A stretch of 64,000 bases of DNA from Pseudomonas sp. JUb42 (lineage in GTDB: Bacteria > Pseudomonadota > Gammaproteobacteria > Pseudomonadales > Pseudomonadaceae): assembly GCF_024807945.1 (NCBI RefSeq), contig NZ_JANUFD010000001.1, positions 310,001-374,000 on the forward strand, in the 5' to 3' direction. How positions within the stretch are numbered: the stretch's first letter is position 1; every line of letters starts with the position of its first letter. The position numbers were made by a program, and so were the translations under genes. The notes under the pieces are model-generated. The model saw nothing but the letters and a program-made list of their open reading frames with translations. It did no database searches and was not told the DNA's origin. Below are positions 56,358-64,000 of this stretch, piece after piece.

Positions 56358-56435
56358 CTCGCGCCGGGTCCAACTATTGGGAGGGTAATAAACGAGGTAT
56401 TGCCTGATTTGACTCGTCTATTTGCAAATGCGTCA

Positions 56436-56460
56436 AAGCCCCTTGCTGAGGAGGGGCTTA
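56436..56460. terminator. Hairpin between the response regulator and PA3496-like gene
   Basis: AAGCCCCT and AGGGGCTT pair around a nine-base loop between two convergent genes. T runs are short on either side, so efficiency is uncertain. Confidence 0.55.
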
Positions 56461-56489
56461 ACCGTTGGGGTTCGGGGCAGGACAGGAGG

Positions 56490-56672
56490 TCAGAGATCGA
56501 AATCGTAATCGGCCAATTGCTTTTGCAGGCGGCGTTCTTCAAGCAGGTTGTCGATAGTGCGGCGCTTGCTCAGATTGGTCTTGGCCTGCTCGACGGGAGG
56601 TTGTTCACTATCGTCCGCTTCAACAGCAATGAAATCGTCGTCTACGTCTAACTGCTCTTTGTCAGTACTCAT
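56490..56672 (-). CDS. PA3496 family small acidic protein
   Basis: A 60-residue protein: an acidic N-terminal half (VDDDFIAVEADDSEQPPVEQ) and a basic helical end (SKRRTIDNLLEERRLQKQLA). It corresponds by sequence pattern and by position beside nth to the PA3496 family, for which a role in envelope integrity has been proposed. GGAG before ATG 56672 fixes the start. Confidence 0.8.
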   Translation of the reverse strand: MSTDKEQLDVDDDFIAVEADDSEQPPVEQAKTNLSKRRTIDNLLEERRLQKQLADYDFDL

Positions 56673-56777
56673 CACTTGACTCCAGGCTTAGGCTGTCATT
56701 GGCGCACCTTATAGCGAGAATCCCGAGACGGGTAAAAAAGATTTTTTCAATCGATTGACACTAGAACTCTCTATCAG

Positions 56778-57416
56778 TCAATCGTCCGAGGTCTTGAGCT
56801 TGTATTCGCACAGGTCTTCGATCCTGCAACTACCGCAGCGTGGCTTGCGTGCCTGACAGACATAACGGCCGTGCAGGATCAGCCAATGGTGTGCGTCGAG
56901 CAGATACGGTTTGGGCACGAACTTCATCAGCTGCTTTTCAACTTCAACGACATTCTTGCCCGGCGCGATGCCGGTTCGGTTGCTGACCCTGAAAATATGC
57001 GTGTCGACGGCCATGGCTATCTGACGGAATGCGGTGTTGAGCACGACGTTGGCGGTCTTGCGACCTACGCCGGGCAATGCCTCGAGCGCCTCCCGGGTTT
57101 CCGGGACCTGGCTGTTGTGGTGCTCTATCAGCAGTCGGCAGGTCTCAATCACGTTCTTGGCCTTGCTGTTATACAGGCCGATGGTCTTGATGTACTCGGA
57201 CAGGCCGTCCACACCCAACGCAAAAATCGCTTCGGGCGTGTTAGCAACCGGATACAGCTTTGCCATGGCTTTGTTAACGCTGACATCGGTGGCCTGGGCT
57301 GAAAGGATGACCGATATCAACAGCTCGAACGGCGTGGTGTAGGCCAGTTCGGTCTTGGGATCCGGATTGTCTTCGTGCAGCCGACGAAAAATCTCAAGGC
57401 GTTTCACTGCATTCAT
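56778..57416 (-). CDS. nth: Endonuclease III
   Basis: A 212-residue DNA glycosylase/AP lyase. The helix-hairpin-helix [17 protein letters not shown] carries the catalytic Lys, Asp is in [11 protein letters not shown], and the C-terminal 4Fe-4S cluster uses C-x6-C-x2-C-x5-C ([17 protein letters not shown]). It removes oxidised pyrimidines from DNA. Its start overlaps the rnfB stop by four bases. Confidence 0.95.
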   Translation of the reverse strand: MNAVKRLEIFRRLHEDNPDPKTELAYTTPFELLISVILSAQATDVSVNKAMAKLYPVANTPEAIFALGVDGLSEYIKTIGLYNSKAKNVIETCRLLIEHHNSQVPETREALEALPGVGRKTANVVLNTAFRQIAMAVDTHIFRVSNRTGIAPGKNVVEVEKQLMKFVPKPYLLDAHHWLILHGRYVCQARKPRCGSCRIEDLCEYKLKTSDD

Positions 57417-58429
57417 GACGACGACATTTCCTTGATAGGGGGCTGACCGGCGTCCTGTAACGCCTGTTCGGCCCGTTCAACTTCTGCGCCCAGCGTCTGC
57501 AACTGTTCTTGCGGGGCCTGGTTGGTGCGAGCCTTGTTCAGGGCGGCCCGGGCCATGGCCAGCTGGATCTTGGCGCGCTTGAGGTTGCCATCATCCACTG
57601 TCGGCGCCGTGACCGTTGGCATGGCTACAGCGCTGTTCTGAATAAGCAGGCGCTCCAGTTCCTGTTCGGCCTGTTCGAATGCTTGCCCCATTGTTCGCAG
57701 TTGGACGGCCTGCTCGGCAATGGGGGGGTGTCTGAAGGCTTTCAGTGCCTTGTGCAGCTGGGCGCGACTCATCGCCACGGCAATGCGTGCCTTTTTCAGG
57801 GCTTCGTCCTGGACGGCGGCAGGGAGCGCGCCTGATGCCGCTGCGCTCGGGATGGCCATCGTGGCTTGGGCCGTGCGGGCCTTTCGTTCGGCAAGGCGCA
57901 GCTGCTCTTCCCGATGCAGACGAGCGTTACGGAATTCAAAGCGTTTGCGGGCGCGATCGCGTTTAACCGCCCGGGTCTGGCGTTGTTCGCTGTCGAAGGC
58001 CAGACCGCCGACAATCGGCGTAATGCCGCTGGGGACCAGTGGCAGCATATCGATGCAATCGACCGGGCAGGGGGCTACACACAGGTCGCAGCCCGTACAT
58101 TCATCGCTGATCACCGTATGCATCAGTTTGGCGGCGCCGACGATGGCGTCTACCGGGCAGGCCTGGATGCATTTGGTGCAGCCAATGCACTCGGCCTCGC
58201 GAATAAATGCCACCTGGGCAGGCGCCGAGCCGCGTTCGCTATCCAGTGACAGCAAAGGAACACGCAACAGCTCTGCCAGGGCGGCGATGGTCTCGTCGCC
58301 GCCGGGCGGGCATTTGTTGATCGCTTCGCCTTGGGCAATTCCTTGTGCGTAAGGCTTGCAGCCGGGATGGCCGCATTTGCCGCACTGGGTTTGCGGCAGC
58401 AGCGCATCGATACGCTGGATCAGGCTCAT
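57413..58429 (-). CDS. rnfB: Soluble RnfB/RsxB-like ferredoxin with repeated tail
   Basis: A 338-residue iron-sulfur protein. It begins directly with the 4Fe-4S domain ([18 protein letters not shown]), without the N-terminal membrane helix of ordinary RnfB. Two ferredoxin motifs follow ([16 protein letters not shown] and [16 protein letters not shown]). From about residue 175 on the protein is a charged helical tail with two related segments, [20 protein letters not shown] and [20 protein letters not shown]. No rnfA, C, D, G or E gene is next to it; metG is upstream and nth downstream. Without the membrane partners the usual Rnf ion-pumping role is not possible for this locus; RsxB-type reduction of SoxR or another partner remains possible. 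Confidence 0.87.
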   Translation of the reverse strand: MSLIQRIDALLPQTQCGKCGHPGCKPYAQGIAQGEAINKCPPGGDETIAALAELLRVPLLSLDSERGSAPAQVAFIREAECIGCTKCIQACPVDAIVGAAKLMHTVISDECTGCDLCVAPCPVDCIDMLPLVPSGITPIVGGLAFDSEQRQTRAVKRDRARKRFEFRNARLHREEQLRLAERKARTAQATMAIPSAAASGALPAAVQDEALKKARIAVAMSRAQLHKALKAFRHPPIAEQAVQLRTMGQAFEQAEQELERLLIQNSAVAMPTVTAPTVDDGNLKRAKIQLAMARAALNKARTNQAPQEQLQTLGAEVERAEQALQDAGQPPIKEMSSS

Positions 58430-58486
58430 GGGTTCACCCGTCATGATCTTTCAGGCCTTGGGGCTGTCGGGCAGCAAACACGGGCC

Positions 58487-58558
58487 TGTAGGAGCTGCCG
58501 AAGGCTGCGATTGGGTCTGTCGGATGCACCGCTTTCGCAGCCTTCGACAGCTCCTACA
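58487..58558. repeat. REP-like inverted repeat, GTAGGAGCTGCCGAAGG type
   Basis: TGTAGGAGCTGCCGAAGGCT and AGCCTTCGACAGCTCCTACA enclose a 30-base centre between metG and rnfB. A short GAGCCGGC/GCCGGCTC hairpin follows at 58601-58621. Confidence 0.83.
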
Positions 58559-58639
58559 AAAATCGTATTCCAATCAGGATAGTTGCGCAGCCGTTGATAA
58601 GAGCCGGCAAGCCGGCTCCCATATCGCGCCTGATTGGTC

Positions 58640-60682
58640 TTACTTGATCCGTTGACCCGGCTTGGCGCCGCTGTCCGGGCTGAGCAGATAGATTTCTTCA
58701 CCGCCAGGACCAGCCGCCATCACCATGCCTTCGGAGATGCCGAAGCGCATTTTCCGTGGCTTGAGGTTGGCGATCATCATGGTCAGGCGACCTTCCAGTT
58801 CCGCCGGGTTCGGGTAGGCGCTCTTGATTCCGGAGAACACGTTGCGTTGCTCGTCGCCGATGTCCAGGGTCAGACGCAGTAGCTTGTCGGCACCGTCCAC
58901 GTGCTCGGCCTTGACGATCAGGGCTACGCGCAGGTCGATGGCGGCGAAGGCGTCGAAGTCGATTTCTGCCGACAGCGGATCCTTGGCCAGTTCACCGTTG
59001 CCTTTGGGCGCGGTGTCGGTGGCCTGGGCGGTCAGGTCTTCTTTCGAAGCGGCAGTCATGGCCTCGACCTTGACTGGATCGATACGGGTCATCAGGGCCT
59101 GGAACGGGTTGAGCTGATGATTGCTCAGCAGGGTCAGGTGGTCGTCCCAGGTCAGTGGCGCGACGTTGAGGAACTGCTCGGCATCGGCGGCCAGTTGCGG
59201 CAGTACAGGCTTGAGGAAAATCACCAACTGGCGGAACAGGTTGACGCCCAAGGCACAGATGGCCTGTACCTCGTCCTGTTTGCCTTCCTGCTTGGCCAGG
59301 GCCCACGGCGCTTTTTCGGCGATATAGGCGTTGGCGCGGTCGGCCAGGCCCATGATCTCGCGCATGGCGCGGGCAAAGTCACGGCCTTCGTAGGCTTCGG
59401 CGATGCCGGGCGCGGCAGCGAGGAAGGCCTCGGTCAGTTCCGGCGCGGCATTGCCGGCCACCAGCACGCCTGCATTGCCCTTGTGGATAAAGCCGGCGCA
59501 ACGGCTGGCAATGTTGACCACCTTGCCGATCAGGTCCGAATTGACCTTCTGCACGAAGTCTTCGAGGTTCAGGTCCAGGTCGTCGACGCCACGGCCCAGC
59601 TTGGCCGCGTAGTAGTAACGCAGGTATTCCGGCGACAGGTGTTCCAGGTAGGTGCGGGCCTTGATGAACGTACCGCGGGACTTGGACATCTTCTGGCCGT
59701 TGACGGTCAGGTAGCCGTGCACGTTGATACCGGTCGGCTTGCGGAAACCGGCGCCTTCGAGCATGGCGGGCCAGAACAGGGCGTGGAAGTTGACGATGTC
59801 CTTGCCGATGAAGTGGTACAGCTCGCCGGTGGAGTCCGGCGCCCAGAAGGCGTCGAAGTCCAGTTCCGGACGGCGCGCACAGAGGTTCTTGAAGCTGGCC
59901 ATGTAACCGATCGGTGCGTCCAGCCAGACATAGAAATACTTGCCCGGCTCATCCGGGATCTCGAAGCCGAAATACGGCGCGTCGCGGGAGATGTCCCACT
60001 GTTGCAGGCCGGTGTCCAGCCACTCGGAGAGCTTGTTGGCCACGGCGTCCTGCAGGGTGCCGCTGCGGGTCCAGCTCTTGAGCATGGCGTCGAAGGCGGG
60101 CAGGTCGAAGAAGAAGTGCTTGGAGTCCTTGAGCACCGGCGTGGCGCCGGAGATGGCCGACTTCGGATCCTTCAGATCGGTCGGCGCATAGGTGGCGCCG
60201 CACTTCTCGCAGTTGTCGCCGTATTGGTCCTCGGTGCCGCACTTCGGGCAAGTGCCCTTGATGAAGCGGTCGGCCAGGAACATTTTCTTTTCCGGGTCGA
60301 AGTACTGGGTCACCGAACGGGTGGCAATATGCCCGGCATCGCGCAGGCGCGTGTAGATCAGGCTCGACAGCTCGCGGTTTTCATCCGAGTGGGTCGAATG
60401 GAAATTGTCGAAGTCCACCAGAAAGTCGGCAAAGTCGGCGCTGTGTTCGGCCTTGACGTTGTCGATCAGCTGTTCCGGGGTAATGCCTTCTTTTTCCGCG
60501 CGCAGCATGATTGCCGAGCCATGGGCGTCGTCTGCGCAGACATACACGCACTGGTTGCCGCGATGCTTCTGGAAGCGCACCCACATGTCGGTCTGGATGT
60601 ACTCGAGCATGTGGCCAAGGTGAATGGAACCATTGGCATAGGGCAGGGCGCTGGTGACGAGAATCTTGCGTGGCTCGGACAT
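58640..60682 (-). CDS. metG: Methionyl-tRNA synthetase
   Basis: A 680-residue class I synthetase. The HIGH-type motif is in [13 protein letters not shown], the zinc knuckle is [18 protein letters not shown], and the KMSKS motif is in [14 protein letters not shown]-terminal EMAP-like tRNA-binding domain (from about residue 575, [20 protein letters not shown]) makes it dimerise. It charges both initiator and elongator tRNA-Met. It is divergent from apbC. Confidence 0.96.
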   Translation of the reverse strand: MSEPRKILVTSALPYANGSIHLGHMLEYIQTDMWVRFQKHRGNQCVYVCADDAHGSAIMLRAEKEGITPEQLIDNVKAEHSADFADFLVDFDNFHSTHSDENRELSSLIYTRLRDAGHIATRSVTQYFDPEKKMFLADRFIKGTCPKCGTEDQYGDNCEKCGATYAPTDLKDPKSAISGATPVLKDSKHFFFDLPAFDAMLKSWTRSGTLQDAVANKLSEWLDTGLQQWDISRDAPYFGFEIPDEPGKYFYVWLDAPIGYMASFKNLCARRPELDFDAFWAPDSTGELYHFIGKDIVNFHALFWPAMLEGAGFRKPTGINVHGYLTVNGQKMSKSRGTFIKARTYLEHLSPEYLRYYYAAKLGRGVDDLDLNLEDFVQKVNSDLIGKVVNIASRCAGFIHKGNAGVLVAGNAAPELTEAFLAAAPGIAEAYEGRDFARAMREIMGLADRANAYIAEKAPWALAKQEGKQDEVQAICALGVNLFRQLVIFLKPVLPQLAADAEQFLNVAPLTWDDHLTLLSNHQLNPFQALMTRIDPVKVEAMTAASKEDLTAQATDTAPKGNGELAKDPLSAEIDFDAFAAIDLRVALIVKAEHVDGADKLLRLTLDIGDEQRNVFSGIKSAYPNPAELEGRLTMMIANLKPRKMRFGISEGMVMAAGPGGEEIYLLSPDSGAKPGQRIK

Positions 60683-60858
60683 GGGGCTCGGCTACTTGAA
60701 GTGAAACGGAGGTCGGCCACTATAAAGGTCTGAGCATTTTTTTTCACCCCGCGCTGACGTGGGAATGTGCCTTGATGTGCGGCGAAATCATGCCGCGGTT
60801 CGAGAGAAGGGGTAGGATAGCCGCCTGTTTTACTCAGCCATTTCTTCGGGAGTTACCC

Positions 60859-61953
60859 ATGAGCGCAGTCAGTCGCGCCGCGGTGGAAGCCGTCCTTCGT
60901 CAATACACCGACCCTTATTTGAACCAGGACCCGGTCAGCGCCGGTTGCGTACGGGCCATAGAGATCAATGGCGGGCAGGTCCAGGTGCGCCTGGAACTGG
61001 GTTATGCCGCCGCGTTGTTCAAGAATGGCTGGGCGCAGATGCTGCAGATCGCCATCGAGGGCCTGGACGGTGTGTCCTCGGCCAAGGTCGAGATCAACAG
61101 CGTGATCGCCGCGCACAAGGCCCAGGGCCAGGTGCCGAGCCTGAGCAACGTCAAGAACATCATCGCCGTGGCGTCCGGCAAGGGCGGTGTGGGCAAGTCG
61201 ACCACGGCGGCCAATCTGGCGCTGGCCCTGTCTCGCGAGGGCGCGCGGGTCGGTATTCTCGATGCTGATATCTATGGTCCGAGCCAGGGCGTGATGTTCG
61301 GTATTGCCGAAGGTACGCGACCGAAGATCAAGGATCAGAAGTGGTTCGTGCCGATCGAAGCCCATGGTATTGAAGTAATGTCCATGGCCTTCCTCACCGA
61401 CGACAACACGCCGATGGTCTGGCGCGGGCCGATGGTGTCGGGAGCGCTGCTGCAGCTGGTCACTCAGACCGCCTGGAATGACCTGGACTATCTGGTCATC
61501 GACATGCCGCCGGGCACCGGTGATATCCAGTTGACCCTGGCGCAGAAAGTGCCAGTGGCCGGTTCGGTCATCGTCACCACTCCGCAGGATCTGGCGCTGC
61601 TGGATGCCAAGAAGGGCGTGGAGATGTTTCGCAAGGTCAATATCCCTGTTCTGGGCGTGGTCGAGAACATGGCGGTGCATATCTGCTCGAACTGCGGCCA
61701 TGCCGAGCATCTGTTTGGCGAGGGCGGCGGTGAGAAGCTGGCGTCGCAGTATGGCGTCGACCTGCTGGCTTCGCTGCCGCTGTCGATGCTGATCCGCGAG
61801 CAGGCCGATGGTGGCAAGCCGACGGTGATTGCCGAGCCGGAAAGCCAGATTGCCATGGTCTATCAGGAACTGGCTCGTCAGGTGGGCGCGCGGTTGGTGT
61901 TGCAGGAGGCGAATAGCCAGGCGATGCCGAGTATTTCGGTTAGTGACGACTGA
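60859..61953 (+). CDS. apbC: Iron-sulfur cluster carrier ApbC/Mrp
   Basis: A 364-residue P-loop ATPase. An N-terminal DUF59 domain (residues 5-85) precedes the deviant Walker A VASGKGGVGKSTTAANLAL, and the cluster-binding CxxC is in ICSNCGHAEHLFG near residue 270. It carries a 4Fe-4S cluster between subunits to apoproteins in the cytoplasm. The ATG at 60859 is preferred because the domain begins there. It is divergent from metG, and a repeat follows it. Confidence 0.94.
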   Translation: MSAVSRAAVEAVLRQYTDPYLNQDPVSAGCVRAIEINGGQVQVRLELGYAAALFKNGWAQMLQIAIEGLDGVSSAKVEINSVIAAHKAQGQVPSLSNVKNIIAVASGKGGVGKSTTAANLALALSREGARVGILDADIYGPSQGVMFGIAEGTRPKIKDQKWFVPIEAHGIEVMSMAFLTDDNTPMVWRGPMVSGALLQLVTQTAWNDLDYLVIDMPPGTGDIQLTLAQKVPVAGSVIVTTPQDLALLDAKKGVEMFRKVNIPVLGVVENMAVHICSNCGHAEHLFGEGGGEKLASQYGVDLLASLPLSMLIREQADGGKPTVIAEPESQIAMVYQELARQVGARLVLQEANSQAMPSISVSDD

Positions 61954-61965
61954 CCCGAGACGCCC

Positions 61966-62015
61966 GTAGGACCGGCTTTAGCCGGGAGGGCGCCTCCCGG
62001 CTAAAGCCGGTCCTA
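61966..62015. repeat. REP-like inverted repeat, GTAGGACCGGCTTTAGCC type
   Basis: GTAGGACCGGCTTTAGCCGG and CCGGCTAAAGCCGGTCCTA are nearly perfect arms with a loop of about ten bases behind apbC. It stands next to the cspA-type terminator. Confidence 0.85.
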
Positions 62016-62041
62016 GGGGGCAATCGGTTTTGCGCAGGCAT

Positions 62042-62073
62042 AAAAAAACCCCGCTTTTGGCGGGGTTTTCTTT
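62042..62073 (-). terminator. Bidirectional terminator between apbC and the cold shock gene
   Basis: AAAACCCCGC and GCGGGGTTTT (as GGCGGGGTTTT) pair around TTTT, flanked by an A run on one side and T residues on the other. Confidence 0.9.
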
Positions 62074-62090
62074 AAGCGAATAAGGACAAG

Positions 62091-62300
62091 TTAGATAACT
62101 TGAACTTCTTCAGCTTGCATGCCTTTCTGACCGCGGGTAGCGATGAAAGAAACCTGTTGGCCTTCTTTCAGGCTTTTGAAGCCGTCGGATTGGATAGCTT
62201 TGAAGTGCACGAACAGGTCGTCACCGGATTGTGGAGTGATGAAGCCGAAGCCTTTTTCATCGTTGAACCACTTAACGGTACCAGTTTGGCGATTGGACAT
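62091..62300 (-). CDS. Cold shock protein, CspA family
   Basis: A 69-residue OB-fold protein with RNP1 (KGFGFITP) and RNP2 (DLFVHFKAI) motifs, which bind single-stranded RNA or DNA. AAGGAGATATACT before the ATG is a strong ribosome site. About 300 bases upstream are free of genes, enough for the long leader found in many cold shock genes. Which of the several Csp paralogs it is cannot be settled here. Confidence 0.93.
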   Translation of the reverse strand: MSNRQTGTVKWFNDEKGFGFITPQSGDDLFVHFKAIQSDGFKSLKEGQQVSFIATRGQKGMQAEEVQVI

Positions 62301-62609
62301 AGTATATCTCCTTGGACAAAGTTAACTGCGACTCAGGAAGAGCCCTGGCCGAGACTGAGTGCAAAGAGCTGGAAAATTCATGGAGATGGTTGGATCGAAA
62401 TTCAACATCGTGTAGAGATTCTCAGTGACACAAGCAACACAGTGGCGCCACCTTAACCCTTTTTCCGGGACGTGCCAATGGTCTGTGAGCGATTATTTCC
62501 AATCCCGGTGAACGGGCCGTGCGCCGCCGCTCCACAGTCTTTGAACCCGACGCGCAGGCCCGGTAAGATGCCGGACATCTTTTTTCACCTCGCTATTCAG
62601 GACACCGCC
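62301..62609. other. Gene-free stretch between cold shock gene and dcd
   Basis: It holds the divergent promoters and the cold shock leader. The leader includes a run of A/T-rich sequence and CCTTAACCCTTTTTCCGGG near 62450. No further gene is supported. Confidence 0.55.
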
Positions 62610-63176
62610 ATGAGCATCAAATCGGACAAGTGGATTCGCCGCATGGCGCAGGAACACGGCATGATCGAACCCTTCGTGGAGCGCCAGGTGCGCGGCGAAG
62701 GCGCCGATCGGGTGATCTCCTTCGGTGTGTCCAGTTACGGCTACGACGTGCGTTGCGCCGATGAATTCAAGGTGTTCACCAACATCAATTCAGCGACCGT
62801 CGATCCGAAGAATTTCGATGAAAAGAGCTTCGTCGACATCAAGAGCGACGTCTGCATCATCCCGCCGAACTCCTTTGCCCTGGCCCGCACCGTCGAATAT
62901 TTCCGCATTCCGCGCAATGTGCTGACCATCTGCCTGGGCAAGAGCACCTACGCTCGCTGCGGCATCATCGTCAACGTCACGCCGCTGGAACCGGAGTGGG
63001 AAGGTCATGTGACCCTGGAATTCTCCAACACCACCACGCTGCCGGCGAAGATCTATGCCAACGAAGGCGTGGCGCAGATGCTCTTCCTTGAGTCCGACGA
63101 AGAATGCGAAGTGTCCTACAAGGACCGTGGCGGCAAGTACCAGGGCCAGCGCGGCGTCACCCTGCCACGCACCTGA
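62610..63176 (+). CDS. dcd: dCTP deaminase
   Basis: A 188-residue trimeric enzyme that turns dCTP into dUTP. The nucleotide-binding and catalytic region [20 protein letters not shown] holds the active Arg and Glu, and the C-terminal [13 protein letters not shown] binds phosphates. The ATG at 62610 starts [14 protein letters not shown]; the upstream frame is not conserved in type. The enzyme supplies dUMP for thymidylate. Confidence 0.95.
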   Translation: MSIKSDKWIRRMAQEHGMIEPFVERQVRGEGADRVISFGVSSYGYDVRCADEFKVFTNINSATVDPKNFDEKSFVDIKSDVCIIPPNSFALARTVEYFRIPRNVLTICLGKSTYARCGIIVNVTPLEPEWEGHVTLEFSNTTTLPAKIYANEGVAQMLFLESDEECEVSYKDRGGKYQGQRGVTLPRT

Positions 63177-63281
63177 TCTGCCGTTGGTCATCTCGAAAGT
63201 GAATTAGTCTTGAAAACGGCACTCTACAGGTTGAATCGCTTCCACTTGCAGGAGCAGGTGGGGCTCAGCCCTGGAGTGCCC

Positions 63282-63491
63282 ATGAAGACAAACATCAAAC
63301 CTGTCGCCACCCCTCAAGCCAATGAGATCGGACTTCTGGCTTGGTCGCTGTTGGCGCATCCGCAGTTCAACATGGTGGGTGGCGGTATTCCCGGCCAGCC
63401 CAACCCCGATACCCCCAATGACTATCCGCAGCCTGAAGAACCGGGCGAGCCAACCGGGCCTGACGAGCTGCCTCCGGTGCCTGTGGCCTGA
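63282..63491 (+). CDS. Small proline-rich protein
   Basis: A 69-residue protein: an N-terminal MKTNIKPVATPQANEIGLLA segment, a hydrophobic stretch near WSLLAHPQFNMVGGG, and a C-terminal half rich in Pro, Glu and Gly (PGQPNPDTPNDYPQPEEPGE). No family is recognised. GGAG five bases before ATG 63282 supports it over the longer frame at 63210. It could be a short secreted or flexible linker-like protein; function unknown. Confidence 0.55.
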   Translation: MKTNIKPVATPQANEIGLLAWSLLAHPQFNMVGGGIPGQPNPDTPNDYPQPEEPGEPTGPDELPPVPVA

Positions 63492-63506
63492 CGGCGATTG
63501 ATTTTC

Positions 63507-63534
63507 TGTGGGACCGGCTAAAGCCGGTCCCACA
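63507..63534. repeat. Minimal palindrome of the GTGGGACCGGC repeat
   Basis: TGTGGGACCGGCT and AGCCGGTCCCACA pair with only a two-base loop. It sits between the convergent proline-rich protein and PdeM genes and may end both transcripts. Confidence 0.75.
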
Positions 63535-63564
63535 TGGTCCGCAGCCTTATGATCCCGAACTGAT

Positions 63565-64000
63565 TCAGGAACTCACCGCCCACACCCCGCCATCACCCGT
63601 CAGGTAAATTTTGCCTGCGCCCTTTCGTTTTACCTGAAATCCCCCAGTGAACTCACCGAACGCCGGCAACAGGCTGACCCGCTCATTCAGATAAAAACAC
63701 GGCAGGCGCAGACTCTGGCGACCCAGGCCATGTAGACGGAAAACAGGATGGACGTGCCCGGCCAGTACGTGCCGGGTCGGGTGTGGATCGGGTTCATGTT
63801 GCAGGGCGAAGGGGCCGAGCAGCAGTGGTCCGCTGATGACTTCGATATTCAGCGAGGCAGGAGGGTCGCCGGCACGTTCGTCATGGTTACCGCGAATCAG
63901 GGTCATGGGCAAGGCAGGATGCTGTTCACGCCACTGCTCAATGGCCGCGAGAGTCGCTGCCGCATGGGATTCCGGTGCATGGAGGAAATCGCCGAGAAAG
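63565..64000 (-). CDS. pdeM: PdeM-type ligase-associated metallophosphatase (partial)
   Basis: The C-terminal 145 residues of a calcineurin-type metallophosphatase run off the window end. The frame reads upstream of the first ATG into LGDFLHAPESHAA, so no start is inside. Metal motifs are GNHDERAG and the later histidines in LAGHVHPVFRLHG. The layout fits the PdeM/SbcD-like protein that is linked to a DNA ligase and a helicase in a DNA repair cluster; those genes should lie beyond 64000. Confidence 0.8.
   Translation of the reverse strand, partial: FLGDFLHAPESHAAATLAAIEQWREQHPALPMTLIRGNHDERAGDPPASLNIEVISGPLLLGPFALQHEPDPHPTRHVLAGHVHPVFRLHGLGRQSLRLPCFYLNERVSLLPAFGEFTGGFQVKRKGAGKIYLTGDGGVWAVSS

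Noticed and set aside
58901..60733. 610-codon open frame on the plus strand antisense to metG
   Set aside because: It mirrors metG in a high-G+C genome, where antisense frames stay open by codon bias. Composition is Gln/Val/Gly/Ala/Asp-rich with no domain, and metG is certain.

Overview
The window reads as a chromosomal segment of a fluorescent-group Pseudomonas. Supporting signs are the high G+C, the gene order argF / molybdopterin oxidoreductase / grxD / bfr / bfd / rnt / pyrC / motY / argG / nth / rnfB / metG / apbC / dcd, the AauRS-AatJQMP acidic amino acid system, the GlpD-GlpR-GlpK block, and many copies of the short inverted repeats (GTGGGAGCGAATTCATTCGCG, GTAGGAGCTGCCGAAGG and GTAGGACCGGC types) that sit between convergent or independent genes in this group. 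No rRNA, tRNA, CRISPR array, prophage or insertion sequence was recognised.

Layout. 0.2-9 kb: an OpgC-like acyltransferase, a glutamate-synthase-like flavoprotein, a LuxR regulator divergent from a carbon-nitrogen hydrolase and an APC permease, the zinc-free ribosomal protein L31 with a Zur-like box, Ddl and a Nudix hydrolase. 9-13 kb: MetR divergent from a short MetE-derived fragment, an esterase-like hydrolase and a DsbA/FrnE-like protein. 12.9-17.2 kb: a GntR regulator, ADP-ribosylglycohydrolase, NCS1 permease and PfkB kinase, an operon with the logic of E. coli yegWUV and a different transporter. 17.2-17.7 kb: a 73-residue protein behind a strongly structured leader. 18.1-25.4 kb: a six-gene operon (HAD phosphatase, class III aminotransferase, alpha/beta hydrolase, FemAB-like acyltransferase, histidine kinase, sigma-54 activator) with translational coupling throughout, its own -24/-12 promoter and a triple half-site enhancer.

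25.6-29.7 kb: a MipA-like outer membrane protein, a desaturase, two paired small DMT/SMR transporters with a ureohydrolase-fold protein, and GlpM. 29.8-36.5 kb: aauRS and aatJQMP with a visible sigma-54 promoter and AauR-like site. 37-41 kb: glpD, glpR and glpK with GlpR-like operators, and no glpF next to glpK. 41.4-52.8 kb: conserved housekeeping genes. 52.8-55.7 kb: an A+T-richer insert holding an MvaT-like protein that has lost its DNA-binding half, a two-helix membrane protein, an HTH protein and 1.2 kb without a convincing gene. 55.7-64 kb: an orphan response regulator, nth, a lone soluble RnfB, metG, apbC, a cold shock gene, dcd, a small proline-rich protein and the end of pdeM.

The best candidate for an undescribed system is the 18.1-25.4 kb operon: it carries the enzymes, the sensor, the regulator and the cis sites for that regulator in one unit. 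The MvaT fragment in the A+T-rich insert is the second.
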